Counted from the first letter of the stretch, positions 9,003-17,920 are shown. The stretch is DNA of 64,000 nucleotides from Lacrimispora amygdalina (GCF_900205965.1 NZ_OAOF01000004.1:186001-250000); one strand, 5' to 3'. Notes: generated from the letters alone by a model not told the origin. Translations and numbers: made by a program.

Positions 9003-9782
9003 TTATGCTTTTTTCCATTTTCCGGCTGATGCACGTTTAATGGAACGTACCACCAGACCGCTTGGGGAGCTTCCTGTAGATGCTGCGATTGCTGCCGTTA
9101 TGACAGCCACCAGTTCTAAATCGTCTGAAAGTTCCTCTTCCACTTCCTCTTTCACATCTGCAGCAGGAGCCGCCGGCTCTGCAGCAGGAACTGCCGGTTT
9201 GTTCTTATTAACAGCCTTTGCTTCCAGAACGCTGATGTAGCGGAAACAGCTGATCAGCAGACTGATAAAGATCAATACCAAAAATACGGTACCCATTCCC
9301 ATCAGTGTATTCAAAGCCGCTTTTTCCATCTTTTCACCAAACGTATACTGGGGAATAAACGCCACGCCGGTTATCTTGGAAAGCTTGTGGTCAAAGGTTA
9401 CGGTAAAATCCATATTTCTTTTTTCAAATACAGTATTGACCGTAGCACTGTAACCTTCCTTGCCCTCTTCTAATTTTACAGAATCCGAAGCAGAGATAAA
9501 GCCGCCTAATTCATCCTTTACATTCTCCCAGGAATCGATTCCCTCTGCCAGAGCTGCAACCTCATCCTTTTTTACCAGGCTCTTTCTCATCTGCTCGGTA
9601 TCCTTGTCCTCAAGACCGGTGTACAGCTCCAGATACGAGGCGACGGGAATCTGCTCAAGCTGCGCTCTCATATCTGCATCGATAGCTCCGGCCTCAGACC
9701 CGGCTTTGCTGCATGCAGATAATGAAAGGAGGCAGACTGCCATAGTAAGACCCACTACTACTCGTTTCAAATTTAATTTCAT
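9003..9782 (-). CDS. Decarboxylase gamma-subunit-like lipoprotein (extra extracytoplasmic domain fused to OadG)
   Basis: A 259-residue protein, much longer than the usual 80-120-residue gamma subunit. Residues 1-24 are a lipoprotein signal with lipobox LSAC (Cys-24). Residues about 35-150 form an acidic extracytoplasmic domain I do not recognise with certainty (it has the look of a small DUF3887-like domain). One transmembrane helix follows at about 158-180, then an Ala/Pro/Glu linker, and finally the gamma/delta C-terminal motif VAVITAAIAA plus VVRSIKRA. The last part is what ties it to OadG/MmdD, which anchors and stabilises the complex. It sits between the MmdA-like and biotin carrier genes, as expected for a gamma subunit. 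Confidence 0.75.
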   Translation of the reverse strand: MKLNLKRVVVGLTMAVCLLSLSACSKAGSEAGAIDADMRAQLEQIPVASYLELYTGLEDKDTEQMRKSLVKKDEVAALAEGIDSWENVKDELGGFISASDSVKLEEGKEGYSATVNTVFEKRNMDFTVTFDHKLSKITGVAFIPQYTFGEKMEKAALNTLMGMGTVFLVLIFISLLISCFRYISVLEAKAVNKNKPAVPAAEPAAPAADVKEEVEEELSDDLELVAVITAAIAASTGSSPSGLVVRSIKRASAGKWKKA

Positions 9783-9799
9783 ATGCCTGTCACCTCATT

Positions 9800-11254
9800 C
9801 TATATCGTGCCATGTTTTTTTGCCGGACGATCCTCTCTCTTTGTGAATAACATCTCAAATGCAGCGATAACTCTGGCTCTTGTTTCACTGGCATCGATGA
9901 TATCATCAACATATCCCCTTTTTGCAGCAGAAAGTGCACTGGACTGAAGAGCACGGTAGCTTTCCGCCTTCTCATCAAGCACTGTCTTTCCATCTTCAAC
10001 CTTTGCGATCTCATCCGCATACATAATCTTTGCGGCCTGTACCGGGTCCATCATTCCAATTACTGCCTCAGGCCATGCATAGACGATATCTGCACCGATG
10101 GATTTGCTGTTCATAGTCAGATAAGCACTGCCAAACGCCTGACCGGTCACAACCGTAACTTTCGGCACGGTTGCATTGGCAAATGCATAAGTGAGCTTAG
10201 CTGCTGCCTTTGCAATCATCTTTTCTGAACCGGCTGTGCTCTCATATCCGGTTACGTTCACCAGAGTAAGCAGCGGAATATCAAATGCATCACAGAATCC
10301 AACAAATTCTGCAGCTTTCTCACAGCCTTGTCCCGTCAATTTTGCTTCATAGGACTTAGTCTTTAAACCATTCTCATCATAGGATTCTGTTCGATTGGCA
10401 ACGCAGCCTACGGTAATTCCATTTAAACGGATAAAGCCGGTAACCATAGAGGAGCCATATTCTTTTCCGGTCTCCATAAAGAAATGATTATCAGAAATCT
10501 GCGTGAGTGCGATCTTTGTATCTCCCACATAGTTGGCTAAATCAGAACAAACGCGGTTTAAATCATCAGTGCACTCATCGTAAGACATGTCGTCCTCACT
10601 ATTAGCAGGTAAAATTGTGACCAGAGTTCTGATATTACTCAGAATCTCCTCTTCATCTCCAACAAAATCTACCAGGCCGGCTTCCCTGCTCTGGAAGTCA
10701 GCAGAAGCTGTATTTAATTTTTCCGCATAGTTATTCTCAATGGCGTTAGGAGAATTCACAAACAGCTTTGCAGACGTTCCTTCCATAAAAGTAAAATCTG
10801 CCATAGCTGATGAAACAGCCATGCCGCCGCCACAGGTGCCGAAGACCGCCATAATCTGTGGTACCACTCCTGATGCTAAAGTCTGGCTCATATAGATCTC
10901 ACCAAAGCCATTCAAGGCATCTGTTGCCTCCTGAAGCCGTAATCCGGCGCAGTCTACCAGACCAATTACCGGCGCTCCCATCTTCATAGCCATGGTGTAA
11001 AGTCGTGTAATTTTCTTAGCATGCATCTCTCCTACAGCCCCTCCGAAAACAGAAGAGTCCTGGCTGTACACATACACAAGGCAGCCCCCGATGGTACCGT
11101 AACCGGTAACAACACCGTCAGAAGGAGTTTCCCTTGCTGTCATGTTAAAGTCTGTACTTCTCGCTGTTACGTAGCCGCCGACTTCAACAAAACTGTTTTC
11201 ATCAAGCAAAGCATGAATCCGATTACCTGCTGATGTTTGTGTTGAATTACTCAT
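9800..11254 (-). CDS. Acyl-CoA carboxyltransferase (MmdA / 12S-type)
   Basis: 484 residues from the ATG at 11254, chosen because GGAGG lies 8 bases upstream and the protein then begins with the family start MSNSTQTSAGNRIHALLDE; an in-frame ATG 25 codons earlier lacks a ribosome site and lies in the promoter. The crotonase-like carboxyltransferase fold is seen in YVYSQDSSVFGGAVGEMHA, FGTCGGGMAVSSAMADFTFM and VVTGQAFGSAYLTMNSK. Family members act on methylmalonyl-CoA, glutaconyl-CoA or propionyl-CoA. It is first in the operon with gamma, biotin carrier, beta and oadA-like genes. The acyl-CoA substrate cannot be fixed from sequence alone. Confidence 0.86.
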   Translation of the reverse strand: MSNSTQTSAGNRIHALLDENSFVEVGGYVTARSTDFNMTARETPSDGVVTGYGTIGGCLVYVYSQDSSVFGGAVGEMHAKKITRLYTMAMKMGAPVIGLVDCAGLRLQEATDALNGFGEIYMSQTLASGVVPQIMAVFGTCGGGMAVSSAMADFTFMEGTSAKLFVNSPNAIENNYAEKLNTASADFQSREAGLVDFVGDEEEILSNIRTLVTILPANSEDDMSYDECTDDLNRVCSDLANYVGDTKIALTQISDNHFFMETGKEYGSSMVTGFIRLNGITVGCVANRTESYDENGLKTKSYEAKLTGQGCEKAAEFVGFCDAFDIPLLTLVNVTGYESTAGSEKMIAKAAAKLTYAFANATVPKVTVVTGQAFGSAYLTMNSKSIGADIVYAWPEAVIGMMDPVQAAKIMYADEIAKVEDGKTVLDEKAESYRALQSSALSAAKRGYVDDIIDASETRARVIAAFEMLFTKREDRPAKKHGTI

Positions 11255-11311
11255 TTTGCAATCCTCCATTTTGTAATATTTGCATAGCCCCGTTATAAAA
11301 ATAACGATAAG

Positions 11312-11339
11312 ACTATATAATAACACCAATTTCTGCCAA
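11312..11339 (-). promoter_or_regulatory. Sigma-70-type promoter of the decarboxylase operon
   Basis: On the minus strand TTGGCA (11334-11339) and TATAGT (11312-11317) are separated by 16 bp, each one base from consensus. Transcription would start near 11305, giving a leader of about 50 nt before the ATG at 11254. Confidence 0.55.
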
Positions 11340-11385
11340 TTATAATTGTATAATTAATCTCAACTTATTTCAAGCTCTATTTAGT

Positions 11386-11436
11386 AAAAAAAGAGCAAAA
11401 AACTATGGATTTCTTACAATCCATGGTCTATTGCTC
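11386..11436 (-). terminator. Intrinsic terminator after the lipoprotein gene
   Basis: On the minus strand an 18-position stem with 15 pairs (outer GAGCAA/TTGCTC, inner ATGGAT/ATCCAT) closes an 8-base loop and is followed by seven T residues. It lies 90 bp downstream of the lipoprotein stop and before the decarboxylase promoter, separating the two units. Confidence 0.75.
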
Positions 11437-11526
11437 CTAATTATCGTTGGCATAATATCGATTCGTGTAGATTTTTCCGGCACATTGTATATTTTTGTCG
11501 AAAAAATTTGTGAGTTGTATCCAATG

Positions 11527-12093
11527 TTATTCTTTAATTTCTGTAATACCCATGCTGCCCTCCGGTGATTCCTGAAACACAATCCTGGAATCTCCTTCGC
11601 CCATCACGACTCCTTTTGCTGTTTTCTTCAGCATGGCTGTATCAACTTTGGCCACTGCAACCATTAAATCGTCACCAAATACCATATCCGGATTCTGCTT
11701 TAACAGATCTTCCTGCGTTTTTAGAATAATCGTTTCCTGATCACCGGTAATAAACACACAGGGATAGGTAATAAGTTCTGCCAGCGTTTCCAGACTCCGG
11801 TCTGAAACTGCTTCCTGTATTTTTTCCGCAAAGGCTTCCGTCTGTTTTCCTGGTCCCTCATAGGTCTGATCAGCCGCCAGATCTGTACCTTCTGTATTGT
11901 CTTGTGATATGCCTTCTTCCGTTATATGTTCTTCTGATATGGCATTTTCCGTAATGCTGGCCGCAGTCTCCGATTCTGTCATCTGCGCAGTTTTTAAACC
12001 AGCGGTAGAATCTCCCTTTTTCCCGCATCCAACTGCAAAAAATACAGCCAGCACAATGACAAAACTTATGAAACCGAATCTTTTCCTGAACAT
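11527..12093 (-). CDS. Putative secreted lipoprotein, function unknown
   Basis: 188 residues from the ATG at 12093, chosen because GGAGG lies just upstream; in-frame codons further up encode no signal. Residues 1-22 are a lipoprotein signal ending FFAVGC. Residues about 23-75 are a low-complexity linker rich in T, E and S. The C-terminal about 105 residues (from QTEAFAEKIQEAVSDRSLETLAELI) look like a small folded domain of the NTF2-like or DUF4440-like type seen in clostridial lipoproteins, but I cannot assign it with confidence. It is a single-gene unit ending in the terminator at 11386-11436. Confidence 0.6.
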   Translation of the reverse strand: MFRKRFGFISFVIVLAVFFAVGCGKKGDSTAGLKTAQMTESETAASITENAISEEHITEEGISQDNTEGTDLAADQTYEGPGKQTEAFAEKIQEAVSDRSLETLAELITYPCVFITGDQETIILKTQEDLLKQNPDMVFGDDLMVAVAKVDTAMLKKTAKGVVMGEGDSRIVFQESPEGSMGITEIKE

Positions 12094-12224
12094 TTTAACT
12101 TCCTCCCTGCGTCCTTTTACTGCTTCGGGCACAGTATAGCACCGGAAAAGATTGGAAGTCAATAGAGTTTCCAAAACCGTAAACCTTAGTCATTTTTCCG
12201 TAAGATATTTGTCCGCATTTTTAA

Positions 12225-13070
12225 TTATTTGTATTCCTTATGAAGTGTAAAACCTCTTCCCCGCACTTCAGTAACCTGATTGATAATCATAAAAGCATGA
12301 GGATCCATTTGAAGAACCAGCTCATTGAGCTTTGACAGCTGCCTTCCGGAAATCACAGTAAGTACAGCAAAGGAAGATTCCCTTAAATAACCGCCCTCAC
12401 TGGCAAGCAGCGTTGTCCCACGGTCCATCCGCTTTTGTATCTCCCTGCTGATCTCGTCATATTTGTTACTGATAATTTTTACCTGCATCTGATTTCGTCC
12501 CGTCATAAGCACTTTATCCAGAACAAGGGTGTACAAAAGAACAAGAAGGATTCCGTACAGGATCTGTTCGAGGTTGGAAAATATCATCTGGGACAGAAGT
12601 ATGAGACAGTCAAATACCGATAATGTAAGAGAAATTGATAAGTTCCACTTTTTATTCAGAATCAGAGGAGGTATGTCCATGCCCCCGGTAGATGCCCCCG
12701 CCCGTATAACCATACCGATTCCTGCACCAATAAGAAGGCCGGAAAACACAGTAGCCAGCATACGGTCATGAGTGATAACCGTACTCCCCAAAAGTTTCTC
12801 AAAAATCCCCAGAATGAAAGGGAAATAAAATGTACTGATCATGGTTGTCAGTGCAAATGCTTTCCCCAGCACAAACGCGCCTGCAATAAACATTACAATA
12901 TTAAAAATTCCGATAAAAAGAGCAACCGGTATTCCAAACTTCGCATGGGCAACCAAAGCAAGACCTGTGGTGCCTCCTGTAATCAGCCCGTCCGGGAGAA
13001 TAAACAGGGAAACAGCAAGCGCATATACGGTGTTTCCTGCCAGCACAGCCGCTATTTTCTTCCAATTCAT
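12225..13070 (-). CDS. YitT family membrane protein (first of two)
   Basis: A 281-residue integral membrane protein. Residues about 1-190 hold five to six hydrophobic helices (YitT/DUF161 region) with ALAVSLFILPDGLITGGTTG near the start and AGASTGGMDIPPLI in the middle; the C-terminal 80 residues are a cytoplasmic DUF2179-type domain containing RGTTLLASEGGYL and VTEVRGRGF. The molecular function of the family is not established; transport has been suggested. It is followed at 26 bp spacing upstream by a phosphatase gene on the same strand, so the two may be co-transcribed. A second copy of the family lies at 16737-17615. Confidence 0.88.
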   Translation of the reverse strand: MNWKKIAAVLAGNTVYALAVSLFILPDGLITGGTTGLALVAHAKFGIPVALFIGIFNIVMFIAGAFVLGKAFALTTMISTFYFPFILGIFEKLLGSTVITHDRMLATVFSGLLIGAGIGMVIRAGASTGGMDIPPLILNKKWNLSISLTLSVFDCLILLSQMIFSNLEQILYGILLVLLYTLVLDKVLMTGRNQMQVKIISNKYDEISREIQKRMDRGTTLLASEGGYLRESSFAVLTVISGRQLSKLNELVLQMDPHAFMIINQVTEVRGRGFTLHKEYK

Positions 13071-13095
13071 ACTTTAGTAACTTCCTTTCATGTAC

Positions 13096-13941
13096 TTACT
13101 CTGTTAAAAACTTTGCCCTAAGCTCATACCTTTTTCCTGGAGTCACGGACAGCCGGGTGCTTAAGTAATGGTCGATAGATCCAAAGGACTGTTCCATAGC
13201 AGTAAAGGCACGGAGAATATAAGTCTCTGAAACAGTGAATAATATCCTGACACAGTCCGCAAGACCTTTATCGCCTGTCTCCTTTTCGATCTGGGCGCAG
13301 ACCTGATTGACCTGCTCCATAACGTAATCATTGGTTTTCACAAAATCCCTTATAATGGTTTCTCTGCGGACACCAAGTGCAAAAAGAAGCAGCGCAGTTC
13401 CCACACCAACCCGGTCCTTTCCTGCTGTGCAGTGCCATAATACTGCCCTGTCATCTGCTTCCAGCAATAGGTCGAAAAAACGGGAATAGGAAGCAGCGGC
13501 ATGGTCATTTAAAACCAGGTCTTCATAAAGCCTGTCCACATACAATTGCGGTTTTCCGTCCAGGGAAGAGGCATGAAGAATAATTGATTTTAATGCATCT
13601 CTCTCCCCTTCCTCTGCCTCCTGTTCTTCCTCTTCAAAGGTAATCCCCACTGTTTTCTCGTCCAGAATGGGATTAAATATATTACATACACCGGGCATAT
13701 CCGGATCTGGTTTCTGCATTCGTTCCGTGGCTGTTCTGAAATCAATGATGGTTCCAAGTCTGCACTTATCAGACAATATGCGGATATCGTCACCGGTTGC
13801 CTCATATAAGGTGCCGCTTCTGATCAGCCTGTTTTTCAGTATCATTCTCCCGTCCTGAGTTCTAAAACCGCCCAGATCTCTGGTATTGTGCAGCTTCTCA
13901 AGTTTAATTCTGCCACTGAAAACGGTATCTCTCTCATTCAT
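13096..13941 (-). CDS. Protein-tyrosine/serine phosphatase (Y_phosphatase3 type)
   Basis: 281 residues from the ATG at 13941; GGGAGGA sits 8 bases upstream, whereas the earlier in-frame ATG overlaps that ribosome site. NTRDLGGFRT near the start and the active-site loop HCTAGKDRVG at about 167-176 (Cx5R nucleophile motif) identify the dual-specificity/tyrosine phosphatase family related to bacterial LipA, PtpB and Y_phosphatase3 proteins. Some members act on phosphoinositides rather than proteins. There is no signal peptide, so it is cytoplasmic or exported by another route. The acidic insert around residues 100-112 is variable in this family. Confidence 0.85.
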   Translation of the reverse strand: MNERDTVFSGRIKLEKLHNTRDLGGFRTQDGRMILKNRLIRSGTLYEATGDDIRILSDKCRLGTIIDFRTATERMQKPDPDMPGVCNIFNPILDEKTVGITFEEEEQEAEEGERDALKSIILHASSLDGKPQLYVDRLYEDLVLNDHAAASYSRFFDLLLEADDRAVLWHCTAGKDRVGVGTALLLFALGVRRETIIRDFVKTNDYVMEQVNQVCAQIEKETGDKGLADCVRILFTVSETYILRAFTAMEQSFGSIDHYLSTRLSVTPGKRYELRAKFLTE

Positions 13942-14024
13942 TTTATCATATCCTCCCATTCCCTCCTGCCCGTTTTCTGTTAAAAGAGGGAATTCATTTT
14001 TGTCAAGTATATCATAAGTTCCCG

Positions 14025-15347
14025 TTAAGAGGAAGCGAGTATTTCCATAATCCCCGGCATTGACAGATAACGGGATAGAATATTTTTAAAACACCAGACA
14101 ACCGTCAGACGTTTCGTTCCTTCTGTTAAATAAACAGGAAATTCTTTTACAGTCTCACCATTTAGCTGGTATGTAACAGCACCTACCGCCTGCCCTTTTT
14201 CCACAGGGGCTTTCAGCTCTTTCGCAATGCTGGTCTTAACAGTGACTTTCTCATCGTCAGCCAGCAGAAGCTTTATGCTTTTCTTCCGGTCCTCTGCCAT
14301 GGAGCAGGAAATCATGACAGGCTGGTCAAGACCGCCTGATAAGGGAACTGCATCCGTGATCAGCACCTGGGGCAGCTGGACCTCTTTATAAACTTCCCTG
14401 TAATGGAACCGGTCCATGCCGTACTGAAACAGCTTTCTGGCATCAGACCATTTATAAGTTTTATGGGGAGGCCACCCGCAGCCAAGAAGAGCGATGGTAA
14501 AGATCCTTCCGTCGCTTTTGACTGCTCCCACATAAGAGTAGCCTGCTCCTCCGGTAAACCCCGTTTTTCCGGAAAAAGCGCCGCTCATGGACGTGAGAAG
14601 TGCATTGTGATTGGTGCAATGATAGGACCTCTTTCCATCTACATCTGTAAAAGTATAGTTCTGAGTGCCGGTAATTTCCAGAAATTCCCTGCTTTTTGGT
14701 GATGCTCCAATGCAGTAATTCATAATTCTGGCTAAATCAGATGCAGTGGTAGCATGTTCTTTGATTTCTCCGCCTATTTCTTCCTTTGCATCCAGGCCGT
14801 TAGGCGTAATAAAATATGTATTGGTGCAACCCAGCTCCTTCGCCTTTTGGTTCATGAGCTTAGCAAATCCTTCTCTGCTTCCTCCCACATGCTCTGCAAT
14901 CATCATGGCCGCATCGTTGTGGGATTCAAGCATCAGACTGTAAAGTAAGTCTTTCAGATAAATCTTTTCTCCCTTATAGACTCCCAGATGAACCTTTGGC
15001 TGGTTTGCTGCATTCTGGGTGGCAGTTACCTGGTCGGACAGGTTACCGTTTTCCAGGGCAATAATACATGTCATAATCTTTGTGGTACTGGCCATCGGCC
15101 GTACCAGATCTTCATTTTTCCCGTATAAGACACGGTTGGCAGAGGCATCCATCAATACTGCTGACTGAGCATGAAGATTCAGCTCATCGGTTGTCTCAAT
15201 TGGTGGCTTATGATCCGCTTTTTCTGAAGTCACTGATGTATGGTTTATAATGGTCTCTTTTTCTGCCAGCGTTCCCGCCGCTGCTGCAAAAAGGATGAAT
15301 GCGGCGGTTCCTGCTGCTGCCAGGAGTTTTCCTTTGGCATGCCTCAT
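14025..15347 (-). CDS. D-alanyl-D-alanine carboxypeptidase (peptidase S11, DacF/DacB-like)
   Basis: A 440-residue penicillin-binding carboxypeptidase that trims the terminal D-Ala from peptidoglycan stem peptides outside the membrane. An N-terminal signal helix spans residues about 8-28. The three serine-enzyme motifs are present: STTK (SxxK) near 87-90, SHN (SxN) near 140 and KTG near 257. A C-terminal PBP5-type beta domain follows (about 310-410), and the tail from residue about 415 could anchor to the membrane. Length is normal. It is transcribed divergently from the DNA polymerase IV gene across a 114-bp gap. Confidence 0.92.
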   Translation of the reverse strand: MRHAKGKLLAAAGTAAFILFAAAAGTLAEKETIINHTSVTSEKADHKPPIETTDELNLHAQSAVLMDASANRVLYGKNEDLVRPMASTTKIMTCIIALENGNLSDQVTATQNAANQPKVHLGVYKGEKIYLKDLLYSLMLESHNDAAMMIAEHVGGSREGFAKLMNQKAKELGCTNTYFITPNGLDAKEEIGGEIKEHATTASDLARIMNYCIGASPKSREFLEITGTQNYTFTDVDGKRSYHCTNHNALLTSMSGAFSGKTGFTGGAGYSYVGAVKSDGRIFTIALLGCGWPPHKTYKWSDARKLFQYGMDRFHYREVYKEVQLPQVLITDAVPLSGGLDQPVMISCSMAEDRKKSIKLLLADDEKVTVKTSIAKELKAPVEKGQAVGAVTYQLNGETVKEFPVYLTEGTKRLTVVWCFKNILSRYLSMPGIMEILASS

Positions 15348-15416
15348 AAAAGAGCCTCCCCCTTGACTTTATTTTATCCTATTCCGCGGTTTTTTTAATT
15401 ATTCCCCTTTACTTTC

Positions 15417-15437
15417 CGAACATATTTTCGGTATAAT
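15417..15437 (+). promoter_or_regulatory. Near-consensus SOS (LexA) box overlapping the Pol IV promoter
   Basis: CGAACATATTTTCG at 15417-15430 differs by one base from the Gram-positive LexA box CGAACATATGTTCG. The -10 hexamer TATAAT follows at 15432-15437 and a weak -35 (TTTACT) lies at 15408-15413, so bound LexA would block the promoter. The downstream gene is DNA polymerase IV, a typical SOS gene. Confidence 0.65.
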
Positions 15438-15461
15438 AAAAAGAAAAAAGGAGAATCGGAT

Positions 15462-16706
15462 ATGTCAAGGGAGCCACTCATTTTCCATATTGATGTGAAC
15501 TCAGCATTCTTAAGCTGGGAATCTGCAGACCGCTTAAGACAGGATCCAAATGCACTTGATTTACGGACCGTAGCCTCTGCAGTGGGAGGCGATGCCCAGT
15601 CAAGGCACGGAATCGTACTGGCAAAATCCACACCGGCAAAAGAATATGGAATAACAACCGGAGAACCCATCGCCCAGGCACTTCGCAAGTGTCCCGGACT
15701 CACTGTGGTCCCCGCACGCTTTGATATCTATCTGGAATATTCCAGAAGACTGATGGCTCTCCTGTCCGATTATACTCCGGATATCGAGCAGTTCAGCATC
15801 GATGAGGCCTTTCTCGATATGACGTCCACCATCCATTTGTTCGGATCTCCCCTTGCTGTAGCAAATCAGATACGGGAGAGAGTCTGGCAGGAGCTTCAAT
15901 TTACAGTGAACATCGGGATCGCGCCCAATAAACTGTTAGCCAAGATGGCCTCCGATTTTAAAAAGCCCAATCTATGCCATACCCTGTTTACTCATGAGAT
16001 TCAGACAAAGATGTGGCCGCTTCCTATCGGAGAGCTGTTTTTCGTGGGACATTCCGCCAGACAGAAGCTGGAGAGAATCGGCATTCATACCATCGGACAG
16101 CTGGCCGGATGCGATGTGATATATTTAAAGCGCCTCCTGGGGGAGAAGTATGCCGTTTTAATTCATGACTATGCCTGCGGTATCGATGCTTCCCCGGTGG
16201 CCTCACGGGAACCGGCAAATAAAGGATACGGCAACAGCACCACTTTAGCAAAGGATGTGGACGACATGGAAACAGCCCGCTACATTCTTTTGTCCTTAAG
16301 CGAGACAGTAGGGGCCAGGCTGCGGAGAGATCACGTGATGTGCGACTGCGTCTGTGTTGAGATCAAGGATTGGGACTTCCATACCCAGACTCATCAGACT
16401 ACACTGAACAATCCTACAGATTCCACAACTGTTATATATGAACATGCATGCAGACTTCTGGAAGAGTTCTGGGACAGGACGCCGCTGCGACTGATCGGGG
16501 TCCGCACAACCAAGATTTCGGATGAGAGTTATCTGCAGATGAGCTTATTTGAATCAGAACAATCAAAAAAGATGAAAGAGATGGAAAAAGCAGTGGATCA
16601 TATTCGAAACAAATTCGGTACTGACAGCGTAAAGAGAGCCAGCTTTTTACAAAAGGACCGAATGGTGGATCATGCTGCAGGAAAGGAAAAGCATATGAAA
16701 AACTAA
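15462..16706 (+). CDS. dinB: DNA polymerase IV (Y-family translesion polymerase)
   Basis: A 414-residue error-prone polymerase that copies past damaged bases. FHIDVNSAFLSWE at residues 7-19 provides the first catalytic Asp and the steric-gate region; SIDEAFLDM near 110-118 provides the other catalytic acids; NIGIAPNKLLAKMASDFKKP is the family's fingers/palm motif. Thumb and little-finger domains follow, and the length is normal. No clear beta-clamp motif was assigned, though QMSLFESE near residue 360 resembles one (QxxLF). AAAAGGAG lies ahead of the ATG. Expression is probably damage-induced through the SOS box overlapping its promoter. Confidence 0.92.
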   Translation: MSREPLIFHIDVNSAFLSWESADRLRQDPNALDLRTVASAVGGDAQSRHGIVLAKSTPAKEYGITTGEPIAQALRKCPGLTVVPARFDIYLEYSRRLMALLSDYTPDIEQFSIDEAFLDMTSTIHLFGSPLAVANQIRERVWQELQFTVNIGIAPNKLLAKMASDFKKPNLCHTLFTHEIQTKMWPLPIGELFFVGHSARQKLERIGIHTIGQLAGCDVIYLKRLLGEKYAVLIHDYACGIDASPVASREPANKGYGNSTTLAKDVDDMETARYILLSLSETVGARLRRDHVMCDCVCVEIKDWDFHTQTHQTTLNNPTDSTTVIYEHACRLLEEFWDRTPLRLIGVRTTKISDESYLQMSLFESEQSKKMKEMEKAVDHIRNKFGTDSVKRASFLQKDRMVDHAAGKEKHMKN

Positions 16707-16736
16707 TGCTTTCCTTCCCTCCTGACCAGATGAGAG

Positions 16737-17615
16737 CTAAAACTGACCGTTGATCGGCTTAAAGCCCTCCCCATAAACTTCATTGGAATCGGTGATAATT
16801 AAGAATGCATCCTTGTCCGTCTCATGGATCGCCCTTCTGATTGAGACCACCTGAGCATTATTGCATGCACACATCACCACATTCTTTTCATCTTTGGAAA
16901 AAGAGCCCTGTCCCTTTAAAAAGGTACTGCCTCTGCCGGTTGCCTCTTCAATTTTTAAAGCCACTTCTGCTTCGTGGGAAGTGACAACAAACACCAGCTT
17001 ACCTGCGCCTAATCCATACATGATTTTATCGATTACCATGGTTGTCACGATGGAAGATACCAGACCGAGAATAACAGCGTCAATATTTCGAAATACCAGT
17101 CCGCCGGTTAAAATTACAACTGAATCCACAATAAGGGAGATCTTTCCGATGGTGATATGGGGAAACAGCTTTCTGATTGCCATAACCAGGAAGTCAGTTC
17201 CTCCGGTGGAACAGTTTCTCAAATAAACAATGGTTAATCCCAATCCGGAAAAAATACCCGTACAGGCAGATGCATATAAGGGATTTCCCTGATAAGCCGG
17301 CAGCATGGGAACAATATAATCCAGAACCAGTGCAAAGATCAGCATACTTTTCATGGAGCGCAGAAGAAATCTTCGTCCAAGCAGCTTATAACTGACCAGT
17401 ACAATGGGGATATTTAATACAATGCTGGTAATACCCATGGGAAGTCCGAACAGATAGCGCAGAATCAACGCAATACCCGATACTCCTACCGGTGCAAACT
17501 GTGCATTTACAGCAAAGTTATAGATTCCCACATTAAACAAAATTGCTCCCACCAGATCACACAACAGATCGATTCCAAGTTCCCTGGGGGGATATTTCTC
17601 ACGGTCTCCCTTCAT
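16737..17615 (-). CDS. YitT family membrane protein (second of two)
   Basis: 292 residues with the same layout as the protein at 12225-13070: five to six hydrophobic helices (NAQFAPVGVSGIALILRYLF, RNCSTGGTDFL) and a C-terminal DUF2179-type domain with GRGSTFLKGQGSF and EVYGEGF. The molecular role of the family is unknown. It converges with dinB, leaving only 30 bp between stop codons; an AGCAT/ATGCT-centred hairpin spans the dinB stop codon and could slow transcription, but it lacks a T run. The two YitT proteins are only moderately similar by eye, so this is not a recent duplication. Confidence 0.88.
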   Translation of the reverse strand: MKGDREKYPPRELGIDLLCDLVGAILFNVGIYNFAVNAQFAPVGVSGIALILRYLFGLPMGITSIVLNIPIVLVSYKLLGRRFLLRSMKSMLIFALVLDYIVPMLPAYQGNPLYASACTGIFSGLGLTIVYLRNCSTGGTDFLVMAIRKLFPHITIGKISLIVDSVVILTGGLVFRNIDAVILGLVSSIVTTMVIDKIMYGLGAGKLVFVVTSHEAEVALKIEEATGRGSTFLKGQGSFSKDEKNVVMCACNNAQVVSIRRAIHETDKDAFLIITDSNEVYGEGFKPINGQF

Positions 17616-17650
17616 GTTTATACTGCCTCCGTTTCTTTCTTCCGATTATT

Positions 17651-17920
17651 TTATAAAAAATAATCGTTAATCTCAAATTCTTTTCTGCCAATCCTTATGC
17701 GCTTAATTAAGACACTGCTCTCACCATCTTCCTCTGTGCAGATACCGGCTGCAAAGATCTGTGTCTTACCATAGGATTCCGTCAAATTCACTTCTTTATC
17801 CAGAATTCCCTTATCTGCCAGCGCTTCTGCCAAATCAAGCAAAACCTCTTCTACCTCTTCCTCAATGTGATTCTTTTCAAACTCTGCTTCCAATTCCTCA
17901 TACATCTCTTCATTAAACAT
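17651..17920 (-). CDS. Small acidic protein of unknown function
   Basis: 89 residues from the ATG at 17920. This start is preferred over an in-frame ATG at 17983 because a consensus promoter (17952-17979) would begin transcription downstream of the earlier codon, and GGGGG lies 9 bases before this one. The N-terminal half is a strongly acidic helix (MYEELEAEFEKNHIEEEVEE); the C-terminal half looks like short beta strands (KTQIFAAGICTEEDGESSVL, IKRIRIGRKEFEINDYF). There are no membrane segments. I do not recognise the family. It is 35 bp upstream of a YitT gene on the same strand but has its own promoter. Confidence 0.6.
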   Translation of the reverse strand: MFNEEMYEELEAEFEKNHIEEEVEEVLLDLAEALADKGILDKEVNLTESYGKTQIFAAGICTEEDGESSVLIKRIRIGRKEFEINDYFL

